NCBI GenBank assembly: GCA_026994225.1
Contig: JALWRI010000107.1
Location: 1 to 45,825, forward strand
Origin: Gammaproteobacteria bacterium
Lineage (GTDB): Bacteria > Pseudomonadota > Gammaproteobacteria > GRL18
DNA: 45,825 nucleotides
Direction of reading: 5' to 3'
The position numbers and the translations under genes were made by a program. Under the pieces are notes generated by a model that was not told the DNA's origin, ran no database searches, and worked only from the letters and a program-made list of their open reading frames with translations. Positions 27,120 through 36,077 of the stretch are shown here, piece after piece; positions within the stretch are counted from its first letter, which is position 1, and each line of letters begins with the position of its first letter.

Positions 27120-27502
27120 CGATATATATTACGTAAAATACTCCCTTATCCGATACGTTTTACTGCTTTAATCAAAGGGGGAACACTAATAAAACCACTT
27201 TTACCCTCATCTTTACAACAAAAAATACCCTCTTTATCCCAGCACACAAAAAGAGAAAAAAATCTGTTCCCATCAGTACATACCCCTTGTACATTACAAC
27301 ATGGTCAAAAAATAATGGGCGTAATAGAGCAATTATTAGACACTAGCGGATGTCAATTACTCGATATTGATAATCCCCATCAGAAAAACAAAATCCAGAT
27401 GTTATTGTTAGTGCAAATATAGGTTGTCAAATGCATTTGGCAACACAAGCCTCTGTGGAAGTTAAACATTGGATTGCACTCTTTAATGAAATGTTATTAT
27501 GA
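27120..27502 (+). pseudogene. glcF: glcF (glycolate oxidase iron-sulfur subunit) remnant
   Basis: Frame 27120 onward reads RYILRKILPYPIRFTALIKG (matching the region of GlcF after its ferredoxin domain) and later HTPCTLQHGQKIMGVIEQLL. A frameshift then moves to a frame reading NPDVIVSANIGCQMHLATQA and VKHWIALF, the GlcF C-terminal Cys motif. The N-terminal 4Fe-4S domain and most of the central CCG region are missing. Order (E then F) is that of normal glc operons, so this is the decayed tail of one operon. Confidence 0.8.
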
Positions 27503-27528
27503 TGTAAAGGTACTATTGCCCATTTGTA

Positions 27529-29832
27529 CTAACCTTTTAGTAACCATTGTGTAAGTTTAGCTTGCAAATTTTCTAAATTAACAGGTTTACTTAAATAATC
27601 ATCCATACCGGCTGCAATACATTTTTCCCTATCTCCTTGCATTGCATTTGCTGTCATAGCAATAATAGGGATATTTTGATAATAATCTCCTGCTTCACCG
27701 GCTCGGATATGTTGACAGGTTTCATAACCATCCATTTCAGGCATTTGACAATCTAACAAAATTAAGCTGTACGCTGATTGAGTAGTGTGTTGTAATTGTT
27801 TTAATGCTTCTACACCATTTTCAGCGATGTCAATGCTTAGATAGAGTTTTTTCAAAAATCCTTTTGCTACCATTTGGTTGACTTTATTATCTTCAACTAA
27901 CAAAATCTGAGTATTTTCAGGCCAGGAAGGCACTAAAGTCTCTTCATTATATTGTAAAGAACGTAAATAATGTCGGGTGATTAAAGGTTCGGCTTGTTGC
28001 AAGGCTGATCCATTTTCAGTGAAAATTTGTAAGGCTTTTAGTAAATCAGAGGATGTAGCGGGTTTAGGAAAATAAGCATTAAATCCTAATTGAGAAAAAT
28101 ATTTTGCATCACCACGATGAGTAACAGATGTCATCATAATTAATTTAATCGTATTAAAATCAGTATGTGTATGCAAAATATACCCTAATTCAGCCCCCAT
28201 TTTTCCTGGCATATACATATCAATAAGGGCAACATCAAAAAAATCTGCTTTTTGAGACTGATACTGTCTGGTACATTTTTGTAATGCCATAGTATAATTG
28301 TGTGCAATCTGTACCTTAGCTCCCCAAGATGTAAGCTGTGCTTGCAGTATTTGACAATTGGTCGCATTATCATCAACAACCAATATATTTAATCCATTAA
28401 TGGGTGTTTTTGGAAGCATTGTTTGAGATTGAGTGGTTTTTTCCACCTTAATAAAAAAATCAAAATAACTACCTTGTCCCTCTGTACTTTCAGCTTTAAT
28501 ATCCCCTTGCATTAAAAAACATAATTTTTTTACAATAGCTAATCCTAATCCTGTTCCCCCATATTTACGAGTCGTAAAGCTATCTGCCTGAATAAAGGCA
28601 TCAAACAGGGTGTGAATTTTATTAGCTGCAATACCAATGCCGGTATCTTGTACACGACCATGTAAAAAATAATATCCTTCCTTTGTTTCTTTCAGTTGCA
28701 AGGTAATAACAATCTCTCCTTGTTGCGTAAATTTAATGGCATTACTAACTAAATTCATTAAAATCTGACGTATTCTACCGGGATCAGAATGAATGATAGA
28801 ACAAGGCAAATGGAGGGTATCAAGAATAATTTCAATGTCTTTATCTCGTGCCAGATAGGCTACAGTCTTAACAAATTCAGACAACATACTATGTATGTTA
28901 AAATCAATTAATTCCAAATTAAATTTACCCGCTTCTATTTTGGAAAAATCTAAAATATCATTAATTAAGGTTAATAATGCTTTCGCACTATTATAGGCAG
29001 TATTGGTATGATTATGTTGTTCAGGTGTTAATTTTGTTGCCAATAATAGTTCTAGCATACCTAATACCCCATTCATAGGGGTACGTATTTCATGGCTCAT
29101 ATTGGCTAAAAACTCACTTTTTGCTTGTGTTGCATAAAGTGCTTCTTGTTGTGCTTGTTGTAGTTCTTTTTGCGTTTGTAGGATTTGATCACGCATAGAG
29201 GTAAAACTATCAGCTAATTGACTAATTTCATTATTAGCAGATATTTCCAAGGGGGTATCAAAATTTCCACAACTTAGCTGTTCGGTTGCTTTTTGTAATT
29301 GAGTAATAGGTTGTATGATAAAATGCCGTTGCCAAAAAAATTGTAAAATAAAAAAAAGCAAGAGTAAGGTTAACGCAATCAGTTCAAGTTGATAAACATA
29401 TATATGCGTTTTTTGGTAGCTGTTATACCAGTTTAATTTAACAGTCACCATACCAACCAAGGTATTGTTAGCATGTAAAGGATATTGAAAAGAGTGCAGA
29501 TACTGGCGTTTCTCCATAGAAAAAGGGGAGATTTTATCTTGGTAAAGGGGATAAATTAGTTCATTTTGAGCATTATAAATAGTTAATAGTAGCCATTCAT
29601 CTTTTTTTAATTCTAATTGTTTATCTAAAGACGCATATAAAGCAGAATAGTCATTCGCTAAGATATTACGAATTATATCACTTTCCATTGTAATAAAGGC
29701 GTTTTTTGTTTGTTGTACAAAATTTATGTATGCTTGTTGGTATAATTTAGGCGCCCAATAAGTGTGTAATAAAATAGCAAATAATAAGGCTGCCATGATT
29801 GCCGGTATGGTTAAAGTAAGACGTAATCCCAT
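27529..29832 (-). CDS. Hybrid histidine kinase with two receiver domains
   Basis: 767 residues: membrane helix (about 6-26), a periplasmic segment of about 120 residues, second helix (about 150-170), HAMP, HisKA with H247 in [10 protein letters not shown], HATPase ([25 protein letters not shown]), then two receivers. Receiver 1 has the phosphoacceptor motif ALIDMYMPG; receiver 2 has [11 protein letters not shown] and a conserved Lys (YLSKP). There is no Hpt domain and no DNA-binding output, so a separate phosphotransfer protein or regulator is needed. The PhnD-like binding protein gene lies 12 bases upstream on the same strand, probably its periplasmic ligand sensor. Confidence 0.93.
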   Translation of the reverse strand: MGLRLTLTIPAIMAALLFAILLHTYWAPKLYQQAYINFVQQTKNAFITMESDIIRNILANDYSALYASLDKQLELKKDEWLLLTIYNAQNELIYPLYQDKISPFSMEKRQYLHSFQYPLHANNTLVGMVTVKLNWYNSYQKTHIYVYQLELIALTLLLLFFILQFFWQRHFIIQPITQLQKATEQLSCGNFDTPLEISANNEISQLADSFTSMRDQILQTQKELQQAQQEALYATQAKSEFLANMSHEIRTPMNGVLGMLELLLATKLTPEQHNHTNTAYNSAKALLTLINDILDFSKIEAGKFNLELIDFNIHSMLSEFVKTVAYLARDKDIEIILDTLHLPCSIIHSDPGRIRQILMNLVSNAIKFTQQGEIVITLQLKETKEGYYFLHGRVQDTGIGIAANKIHTLFDAFIQADSFTTRKYGGTGLGLAIVKKLCFLMQGDIKAESTEGQGSYFDFFIKVEKTTQSQTMLPKTPINGLNILVVDDNATNCQILQAQLTSWGAKVQIAHNYTMALQKCTRQYQSQKADFFDVALIDMYMPGKMGAELGYILHTHTDFNTIKLIMMTSVTHRGDAKYFSQLGFNAYFPKPATSSDLLKALQIFTENGSALQQAEPLITRHYLRSLQYNEETLVPSWPENTQILLVEDNKVNQMVAKGFLKKLYLSIDIAENGVEALKQLQHTTQSAYSLILLDCQMPEMDGYETCQHIRAGEAGDYYQNIPIIAMTANAMQGDREKCIAAGMDDYLSKPVNLENLQAKLTQWLLKG

Positions 29833-29844
29833 TATATACTTATA

Positions 29845-30684
29845 CTATTTTGTTACATAAAAACGTTCAAGTTTTAAATCTTGGATGATTTGATAATCAG
29901 ATAAATTTGCTGTACCTATTTTTTTTATCGGAATTTTTGATAATAATTGCTTGCCTTTGGCACTATGTTGCAATGTCAGCAGGGCTTTTTGTACTGCATT
30001 AGTAACTGCTTTAGGTACATCGGGATGCACTGCTACAGGATGAGGGGGAACGGCTTTTGTTGTATGTATAATACGTAGATTATCTTGATATTTTTGGGGT
30101 TGCTTATGTAATGTTTTTTGTACACCTCCTCCGGCAAATACGCTTTTTAATAATATATTTAAGTACACTGAATCATGTGTTTTAACATAAACTGGCTGCA
30201 CGGTAATACCAAATATATCCTGTAATTCTTGACGCATTTGTAATGAAGCCCCTAATGCATTAGGAGAAGGAAATGCAATTCTTTTTCCGGCAAGCTGTTT
30301 TACAGCACGTATATTACTATCTTTTCTTACCACTAAAATACCCTGTAATTGTCGTCCAATATCACGAATGAGAGGTAAATAGCCTTTTTCTTTATGTGCC
30401 ATTACCAAATGATAAGGGTTCATGTAGGCAAAATCAAAACCACCATGTAAAAAAGTTTGCTCAAAATTATCAATACTGGCAGAACCTTTAAATACAAATT
30501 GATAAGGAGTATGGGTATTAAGGTAATCAAATATAGGTTGCCAAATAGCCTGTAATTTCCGTGCCTCAAATTGCGGTACAACACCAAAAGTATAATATGG
30601 TTTATCCGCATATCCCTCTACAGAAAAAACGAGACAACTACAAAAGAAAAGTAGAAGATAATAGTTTATCTTTATATCCATCAC
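29845..30684 (-). CDS. PhnD-like periplasmic phosphate/phosphonate-type binding protein
   Basis: 279-residue exported substrate-binding protein (signal peptide about residues 8-26, FCSCLVFSVEGYA). The type-II fold motifs of PhnD-like proteins are visible: YYTFGVVPQFEARKLQAIWQ, GGFDFAYMNPYHLVMA and LAGKRIAFPSPNALGAS. No ABC permease or ATPase gene accompanies it; instead a hybrid kinase gene follows, so it more likely delivers a ligand signal to the kinase's periplasmic domain than supplies a transporter. The ligand may be phosphonate, phosphite or another oxyanion; sequence alone does not decide. Confidence 0.85.
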   Translation of the reverse strand: MMDIKINYYLLLFFCSCLVFSVEGYADKPYYTFGVVPQFEARKLQAIWQPIFDYLNTHTPYQFVFKGSASIDNFEQTFLHGGFDFAYMNPYHLVMAHKEKGYLPLIRDIGRQLQGILVVRKDSNIRAVKQLAGKRIAFPSPNALGASLQMRQELQDIFGITVQPVYVKTHDSVYLNILLKSVFAGGGVQKTLHKQPQKYQDNLRIIHTTKAVPPHPVAVHPDVPKAVTNAVQKALLTLQHSAKGKQLLSKIPIKKIGTANLSDYQIIQDLKLERFYVTK

Positions 30685-30784
30685 TAATCACTCATTAATT
30701 AATAGAATAACAGAACAACATAAAATTAGTATTCAAAGGGTAATTTGGTTATTATGCTATTTTTACTTACGATGAGATCCCCTT

Positions 30785-31684
30785 ATGAAAAATTATTATA
30801 TTGTACTTATAAGTATTATAGCTAGTATTACTTTATCTGGTTGTTCTGATGTAGTAGAAATTCCTCCTGCTCATTATGCCAAATTATCTACCCCTTCTGG
30901 CTTGCAAGAAGGGATTATTCCCCCTAGTCGGGTTCGTTTAAGTAACTTTTGTTTTACTTGTGATAATATCGTTATGGTAGAAGCATCAGATCATCCTATT
31001 AAAGAACGGTTAAAAATTTTTATGCCAAAAGATAAATTAAATTTGATTGTAGATGTTCGAGGCATTGTATCAGTTAATAAATCTAATATTAATACTATTT
31101 TTGATCGTTTAACAGCAAAACATATCAATAGTCGTACCAGTTTAATTTCAATTAATACCATTTACACAACTTACGGCAGAAATCCATTAAGGGAAGTGGT
31201 TCGAACTATTTTATCAGATTACACGATTGATGAATTATTATCTAATCGTAACCGGGTCAGTAGAGAAATATTTAAAAAAGTTAGAGCAGAAACTAAAACC
31301 TCTCCTATGTCATTTTCTCGTTTAGGTTTAACAGATATACAACCGCCTAAAGTCATTATTGCAGCGCAAGAAGCCGCCAAAGAGCGAGAAATAGCAATTA
31401 AAAAAGCAGAATCACAAAAAGCCATTGACTTACACAGAGCGCAAGCACGATTAGAATTAGCTAAAAAACAACAAGAAATTGATTTAACAGAAGCTGAAAC
31501 GCAAAAATTAGTGAATATTAAACTTGCAGAAGGGGTAACAGAAGCATTTATTGCACAACGTAGTTTACGGGTTTTAGAAATGTTAAGTAAAAGCAAGAAT
31601 AAAGTTATTGTGATAAGTACGGATGTATTAAAAAATCCTTCTATGATGATTGGTATATCCCAAGAAACATTTAATAATAGATAA
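30785..31684 (+). CDS. SPFH/prohibitin-domain lipoprotein
   Basis: 299 residues. A lipobox LSGC places the lipidated cysteine at C20. After a short region, residues about 80-220 look like an SPFH (band-7) domain (LNLIVDVRGIVSVNKS, REVVRTILSDYTIDELLSNR), followed by a charged Ala/Lys/Glu/Gln helix (about 200-260: AAKEREIAIKKAESQKAIDL). SPFH proteins form large membrane-bound oligomers; a lipid-anchored form outside the cytoplasm is uncommon. The next gene, a small membrane protein, follows 48 bases downstream on the same strand. Confidence 0.75.
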   Translation: MKNYYIVLISIIASITLSGCSDVVEIPPAHYAKLSTPSGLQEGIIPPSRVRLSNFCFTCDNIVMVEASDHPIKERLKIFMPKDKLNLIVDVRGIVSVNKSNINTIFDRLTAKHINSRTSLISINTIYTTYGRNPLREVVRTILSDYTIDELLSNRNRVSREIFKKVRAETKTSPMSFSRLGLTDIQPPKVIIAAQEAAKEREIAIKKAESQKAIDLHRAQARLELAKKQQEIDLTEAETQKLVNIKLAEGVTEAFIAQRSLRVLEMLSKSKNKVIVISTDVLKNPSMMIGISQETFNNR

Positions 31685-31732
31685 ATATTGATTTATTATT
31701 ATATAATGATATTATGTTATTGAGGGTTATCT

Positions 31733-32131
31733 ATGGATACAACGCTGGAATTATTATTTACTACTGGTTTTATTAAATGGTCGTTATGGGTAGTTATTAT
31801 TGTATGGGGAATATATCTTGTACAGCGATGCTATATAAAGATCAAAAATAGTAATTATTACCAGTGTATATCCTTTTATAAAATACAGCTATTATTTTTT
31901 ATTGCAGTATTTAGTTTTATGATTTATGGCAGTATTGCAGAAACTGCATACCGTCCCAAAACAGAATTGCATCATACGGATATTTTTATCAATAAAACAT
32001 CCATTATTGATAGTAAAATATTACCTGAAAAAGTGTTACCTGAAACCGATACGACAACATGGGAAGCATTAAAAGAACAAAACAGGAAAGAGAATCAAAA
32101 TATGAAAGAAACCTTTTTACAGGATAAATAA
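31733..32131 (+). CDS. Small membrane protein of unknown function
   Basis: 132 residues with two predicted membrane helices (about residues 13-32 and 50-67) and a charged C-terminal tail (ETDTTTWEALKEQNRKENQ). I do not recognise the family. It starts 48 bases after the SPFH lipoprotein gene and its stop overlaps the next ATG (TAATG), so it is translationally linked to the chelatase gene. It may be a membrane partner of the SPFH protein (inference). Confidence 0.65.
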   Translation: MDTTLELLFTTGFIKWSLWVVIIVWGIYLVQRCYIKIKNSNYYQCISFYKIQLLFFIAVFSFMIYGSIAETAYRPKTELHHTDIFINKTSIIDSKILPEKVLPETDTTTWEALKEQNRKENQNMKETFLQDK

Positions 32132-32502
32132 TGAGTAAAGCATTATTAGTCGTTGCACATGGTAGTCGGCGTGTAGAGTCCAATGATGAAGTTCGCACCA
32201 TAACCAAAAAATTAGCCATAGAGCAAAAACTCTTTAATGCGGTATCTTGTGCATTTTTAGAATTGGCAGAGCCTTCCATACCTGAAGGGTTACGTTTACA
32301 TATTGAGAAAGGGGTAACAGAGATTGTTGTATTACCTTATTTTCTTTCTGCAGGGAGACACGTAATACAAGATATACCGAATGAAATTGCTATCATTGAG
32401 CGTCAATACCCAACAGTGAAAATAACTTTAGCCCCTTATCTAGGCGCAGCAAAAGATATAACTGAGTTATTATTAACTCAGGCTATTATTGCCAGTGTAT
32501 AG
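32131..32502 (+). CDS. cbiX: CbiX/SirB-type small chelatase
   Basis: 123 residues, the size of single-domain CbiX(S)-type chelatases. Metal-ligand histidines H10 (VVAHGSR) and H77 (SAGRHVIQDIP) are in the expected places, and FLELAEPSIPEGL matches the family. Such enzymes insert Co2+ or Fe2+ into sirohydrochlorin on the way to cobalamin or sirohaem. No other tetrapyrrole genes are in the window, although a cobalamin-binding radical SAM gene lies about 2.2 kb downstream. Its start overlaps the upstream stop by one base. Confidence 0.88.
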   Translation: MSKALLVVAHGSRRVESNDEVRTITKKLAIEQKLFNAVSCAFLELAEPSIPEGLRLHIEKGVTEIVVLPYFLSAGRHVIQDIPNEIAIIERQYPTVKITLAPYLGAAKDITELLLTQAIIASV

Positions 32503-32546
32503 ATAAGAATAATTAAATAGGATAATTGATTTATTTGGAAATTAAC

Positions 32547-34160
32547 ATGTACAAGATTATTAATATTACCTTACATAAAATGCTACGTGCTATTGGTTTA
32601 CGTACTATTGATCAGCAATTTCTTTTTTCTTATAGCTTAATTTTTTTATTAGCATTAGTGAGTACTATATCTTTATATTTTACCTTGGGAGATAGTGCAG
32701 AAGCAGTCAATGTTGCGGGAAAACAACGAATGCTGACACAACGTTTAGCAAAAGAGGCACTATTAGTACATATCGGGATCGAAGATATATCGGTGGTAAA
32801 GCACACTATCAATATGTTTGAAAGCGCACATAATAAATTATTACAAGGTGATAAAGAGAGTAATTTTCCTGCTATAGATAACCTCGTTATTGTTGAACAA
32901 ATGCATAGAGTGGATGAAAAATGGAAAGCATATAAAATAGCGATACTCAATTATGTGAGATCAGGAAATAAACAAGAGGCAGAAATTATAAAAACCTTTT
33001 CTTCAGAGGTATTAAAAAATATACATCAAGCAGTAAATATGATGACCAAAGAAGCAAATGATAATGCACAAATGCAATTATATATTGCTTTGTTTACCTT
33101 AGTATGGATATTAATTCTGGTTTTCTTGGGACGGCAATTTGGAATGTGTACATTAATGTCTCAATTTGGATTATTAAAACAGCGTTTATGTTCAGTGAGT
33201 AAAGGGGATTTTTCACAACCATTAGAAATGACTATATTTAGTGAGGGGAATGAAATTGGTGAATTATATACTTCATATAACATCATGCTAAAACAAGTAG
33301 GAGAATTATTACAAGGTGTTGATAGAACAACCGAACATATGAAAATATCAGTGACTGCAATGCAAGGGTATTCTAATCAAACTACAACCGATGTGAAGCA
33401 ACAAGAAGTTGAAATTGAAATCATTTTATCTACTATTCGTACTATGAATAATACTGTACATGAAATACGAGAAATTGCCCATAATTCAGGGGAATCGGTG
33501 AAAAAAATGCATTCAGTTGCAGAGCAAAGCTGTCAATTTATTGAAAAATCTAAAATTTTGGTTAATGATTTACTACAACAAATTGAAAATACCGCAGAGG
33601 TCATGCATATTTTAGATGATAATACACAAAAAGTAGGACAAGTTCTTGCAGTCATTACCGGTATTGCAGAACAAACTAATTTATTAGCATTGAATGCAGC
33701 CATTGAAGCAGCTAGAGCTGGTGAACAGGGTAGAGGGTTTGCAGTGGTGGCGGATGAAGTAAGAACTTTAGCACAACGTACACAAGAATCGACTAAAGAT
33801 ATTGGTAATATCATAGATAAACTACAAAAACATTCACATATTGCAGTCAATGCTATGAATGAAAGCCAGGAAAAAGTAAAAAATACCGTTGAGGAAACTG
33901 CTATTGCTACACAAAAACTACAAGAAATATCTCAATCGGTAAATCAGGTTAATAGTCAAATGCAAAACATTATCCAAGTATCGGATGAACAAAATGTTTC
34001 CTCTGAGACTATGCTCGTTTCCGCAGAAAGTATATCGGATGCTTCTAAAAATACGTCTGCATCTATGCAACATTTATTATCTACTAGTAATGAGATACAT
34101 GAATACATGCTAACATTAGAAACAATGGTAAATAAATTTAAGTATAAAAAGGAAGAATAA
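32547..34160 (+). CDS. Methyl-accepting chemotaxis protein with PilJ-type N-terminus
   Basis: 537 residues from the ATG at 32547; a TTG 21 bases earlier with AGGA is an alternative start. A membrane helix (about 22-42) precedes a type IV pili methyl-accepting sensor domain ([20 protein letters not shown]), then a second helix (about 175-195), HAMP and a signalling domain with the conserved hairpin tip ([20 protein letters not shown], then [15 protein letters not shown]). The N-terminal domain is the PilJ/nitrate-sensing class seen in twitching-motility receptors. No che or pil genes are adjacent. Confidence 0.9.
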   Translation: MYKIINITLHKMLRAIGLRTIDQQFLFSYSLIFLLALVSTISLYFTLGDSAEAVNVAGKQRMLTQRLAKEALLVHIGIEDISVVKHTINMFESAHNKLLQGDKESNFPAIDNLVIVEQMHRVDEKWKAYKIAILNYVRSGNKQEAEIIKTFSSEVLKNIHQAVNMMTKEANDNAQMQLYIALFTLVWILILVFLGRQFGMCTLMSQFGLLKQRLCSVSKGDFSQPLEMTIFSEGNEIGELYTSYNIMLKQVGELLQGVDRTTEHMKISVTAMQGYSNQTTTDVKQQEVEIEIILSTIRTMNNTVHEIREIAHNSGESVKKMHSVAEQSCQFIEKSKILVNDLLQQIENTAEVMHILDDNTQKVGQVLAVITGIAEQTNLLALNAAIEAARAGEQGRGFAVVADEVRTLAQRTQESTKDIGNIIDKLQKHSHIAVNAMNESQEKVKNTVEETAIATQKLQEISQSVNQVNSQMQNIIQVSDEQNVSSETMLVSAESISDASKNTSASMQHLLSTSNEIHEYMLTLETMVNKFKYKKEE

Positions 34161-34165
34161 TCAGT

Positions 34166-34654
34166 ATGCGTACAATATTACAATTAGGGGGAATGGTATT
34201 ATTAGTAGTGGGGAGTATCAGTTATCTCAGTGGATGTAATAATCAAAATAATGTCCCGACCACTTCCTCTCTAGTACCTCAAGATATAGTACCAGTAGAT
34301 ACTACTATGTATAATAAATCCGCTATTATAGGTAAATGGCAAATAAAAGATGTTGCTCAATATACCTTATCGACATCAAAACGTGAGCCCATTATAGTAT
34401 TTCATGAAAATGGGAATGTAAACGGTAATACAGGTTGTAATAACTTTTCCTCTACCTATACATGGAAAGAAAAGGATATATTAAATATTCATCAACTCAC
34501 TATGACAAGAAAAATGTGTACAGGAAGCAGAGGACAACAAGAAAAAGCAGTAATAAAAGCATTAAAACAGGTTGTTTATGTTCAAATACAAGGTACTACA
34601 TTACTATTATTGGATCAGCAACAAATGATGCTGATTAGAGGAGTTAAAAATTAG
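34166..34654 (+). CDS. HslJ-like META-domain lipoprotein
   Basis: 162 residues. The lipobox LSGC puts the lipidated cysteine at C24. Residues about 55-155 form a META domain (IIGKWQIKDVAQY, then FHENGNVNGNTGCNNFSSTY and LTMTRKMC). META/HslJ lipoproteins are associated with envelope stress and novobiocin tolerance; the specific function is unknown. It starts five bases after the chemoreceptor stop and is probably the last gene of the 30785-34654 set. Confidence 0.85.
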   Translation: MRTILQLGGMVLLVVGSISYLSGCNNQNNVPTTSSLVPQDIVPVDTTMYNKSAIIGKWQIKDVAQYTLSTSKREPIIVFHENGNVNGNTGCNNFSSTYTWKEKDILNIHQLTMTRKMCTGSRGQQEKAVIKALKQVVYVQIQGTTLLLLDQQQMMLIRGVKN

Positions 34655-34672
34655 CTTACAAGCTGGTTTTTT
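34653..34672 (+). terminator. Weak terminator-like hairpin after the HslJ-like gene
   Basis: A short stem agctt/aagct with a two-base centre is followed by GG and six T residues (34667-34672). The stem overlaps the stop codon and is too short for a strong terminator, but its place between convergent genes fits. Confidence 0.3.
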
Positions 34673-34694
34673 ATCTACAAATTTCTTAATAGAC

Positions 34695-36062
34695 TTATCC
34701 TAGCATACGCCACATAGGTCCTTTTACTCCACCTAAACGTAATTGTTGAAAAATATGGGGATAGTTCATTTTAATATGCAATCCAGGAACGACCCAATTA
34801 TTATATTGCTGACTAATTTCTTTTAAGCGAGTTAAAAGATATGTCTGTAATGTTTCTTCTACATAAAAAACAGGTTCTAAAGTAATATCTTCTGCTTTAA
34901 TCCATCCTTGTTTAATTAATTTATTCGCAATAGGTGTATTAGGATATAAACGTACTCCGATTGCAGCGATAACTGCAGTAGGTTCGGTTGCAATAATATT
35001 ACTAATAGTTTCTTCTGTTGTTGCAATCGTTTCTCCAGGAGCACCAAAAATAAGAGAATGATTAAATTTAATGTTGTGTGCCTTACAGGCAGCCGAACAT
35101 TCTTTAATATCATCGACTAAAAAACCTTTTGCCATGACATTAAGTCCATGTTGGTTCATGGCATCTGTACCAAAATCAACTGCTTCACATCCTGCCTCTT
35201 TATATATTCGATATAATTCTTTTGCACTTCCTCCCATTCGTCTATAAGTCGGTGTGATACGTGGTGTAATATAGGCTGTCCAATTTACTTTTAAATTACG
35301 TTTAAGTAATTCATTACAAATAGCAATAGAATGTGTTTCTGGATAATTAAAAACATTATCTACAAAAAAGAAATAATCCACTCCGTATTTATTATAACTA
35401 TATTGCATTTCGTCTACGACTTTTACCGGATCACGTTCTCTTACAGCTTGCCCTTCTAATAGAGGATAGGTGCAATAAGTGCATTTATAGCGACACCCTC
35501 GTTTTGTTTGAATATTTAAACTTCCTCCATCTCGAAAATAGGTAGCGGTATCCACTAAATCCCATGCAGGAAATAATGTATCCATGTTCACTTCCTCAGC
35601 ACGATGGAGTAATAATTTTTCTTTCAAAGGGGTATTATTTTGTAATGCCTTTAATAATAAACGAAATTCATTTTCTCCCTCACCAACAATGCCATAATCT
35701 ACATCCAGTAGATATAATAATTCATTAGGAAAGAGAGAAAATCCCGCTCCCCCCACAACAAGCGTGGTAATAGGAGATGCTGAACGACATATATGGGTAA
35801 TTTTTTGATAATGGGGTAAAAAAAATTGAAAATGAGGAAAAGCGGTATTATCAATATTACGTAAAGATAAACCAATTACATCGGGTTTAAAGTTCTGTAT
35901 CTTTTCCCTTAGAGGAATTTCAAAATCAGGGATAAAATTTAAGTCAAAAATATTGCACTCATGTTGATCGGTGCGTAAAGCAGAAGCAATATATAATAAA
36001 CCGATAGGAGGAACGGGATCAGGAGATTTAAGTTGATTGGTGTTAACTAATAATACTTTCAC
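34695..36062 (-). CDS. B12-binding radical SAM enzyme of the lipid cluster
   Basis: 455 residues. An N-terminal cobalamin-binding Rossmann-like domain (about 1-150: PPIGLLYIASALR, FKPDVIGLSL, VVGGAGFSLFP) is followed by a radical SAM domain with C190, C194 and C197 (GCRYKCTYC), which bind the 4Fe-4S cluster. Such enzymes typically methylate or rearrange unactivated carbons. It lies 15 bases downstream of the MMPL gene in a lipid-export module, so its substrate may be the exported lipid or polyene. It is the last gene of this minus-strand set. Confidence 0.88.
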   Translation of the reverse strand: MKVLLVNTNQLKSPDPVPPIGLLYIASALRTDQHECNIFDLNFIPDFEIPLREKIQNFKPDVIGLSLRNIDNTAFPHFQFFLPHYQKITHICRSASPITTLVVGGAGFSLFPNELLYLLDVDYGIVGEGENEFRLLLKALQNNTPLKEKLLLHRAEEVNMDTLFPAWDLVDTATYFRDGGSLNIQTKRGCRYKCTYCTYPLLEGQAVRERDPVKVVDEMQYSYNKYGVDYFFFVDNVFNYPETHSIAICNELLKRNLKVNWTAYITPRITPTYRRMGGSAKELYRIYKEAGCEAVDFGTDAMNQHGLNVMAKGFLVDDIKECSAACKAHNIKFNHSLIFGAPGETIATTEETISNIIATEPTAVIAAIGVRLYPNTPIANKLIKQGWIKAEDITLEPVFYVEETLQTYLLTRLKEISQQYNNWVVPGLHIKMNYPHIFQQLRLGGVKGPMWRMLG

Positions 36063-36077
36063 AATCTTTACATAGCC

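Noticed and set aside
34166-34654. Lipoprotein as part of the neighbouring radical SAM/lipid cluster
   Set aside because: It is on the opposite strand and convergent; its spacing ties it to the chemoreceptor gene instead.
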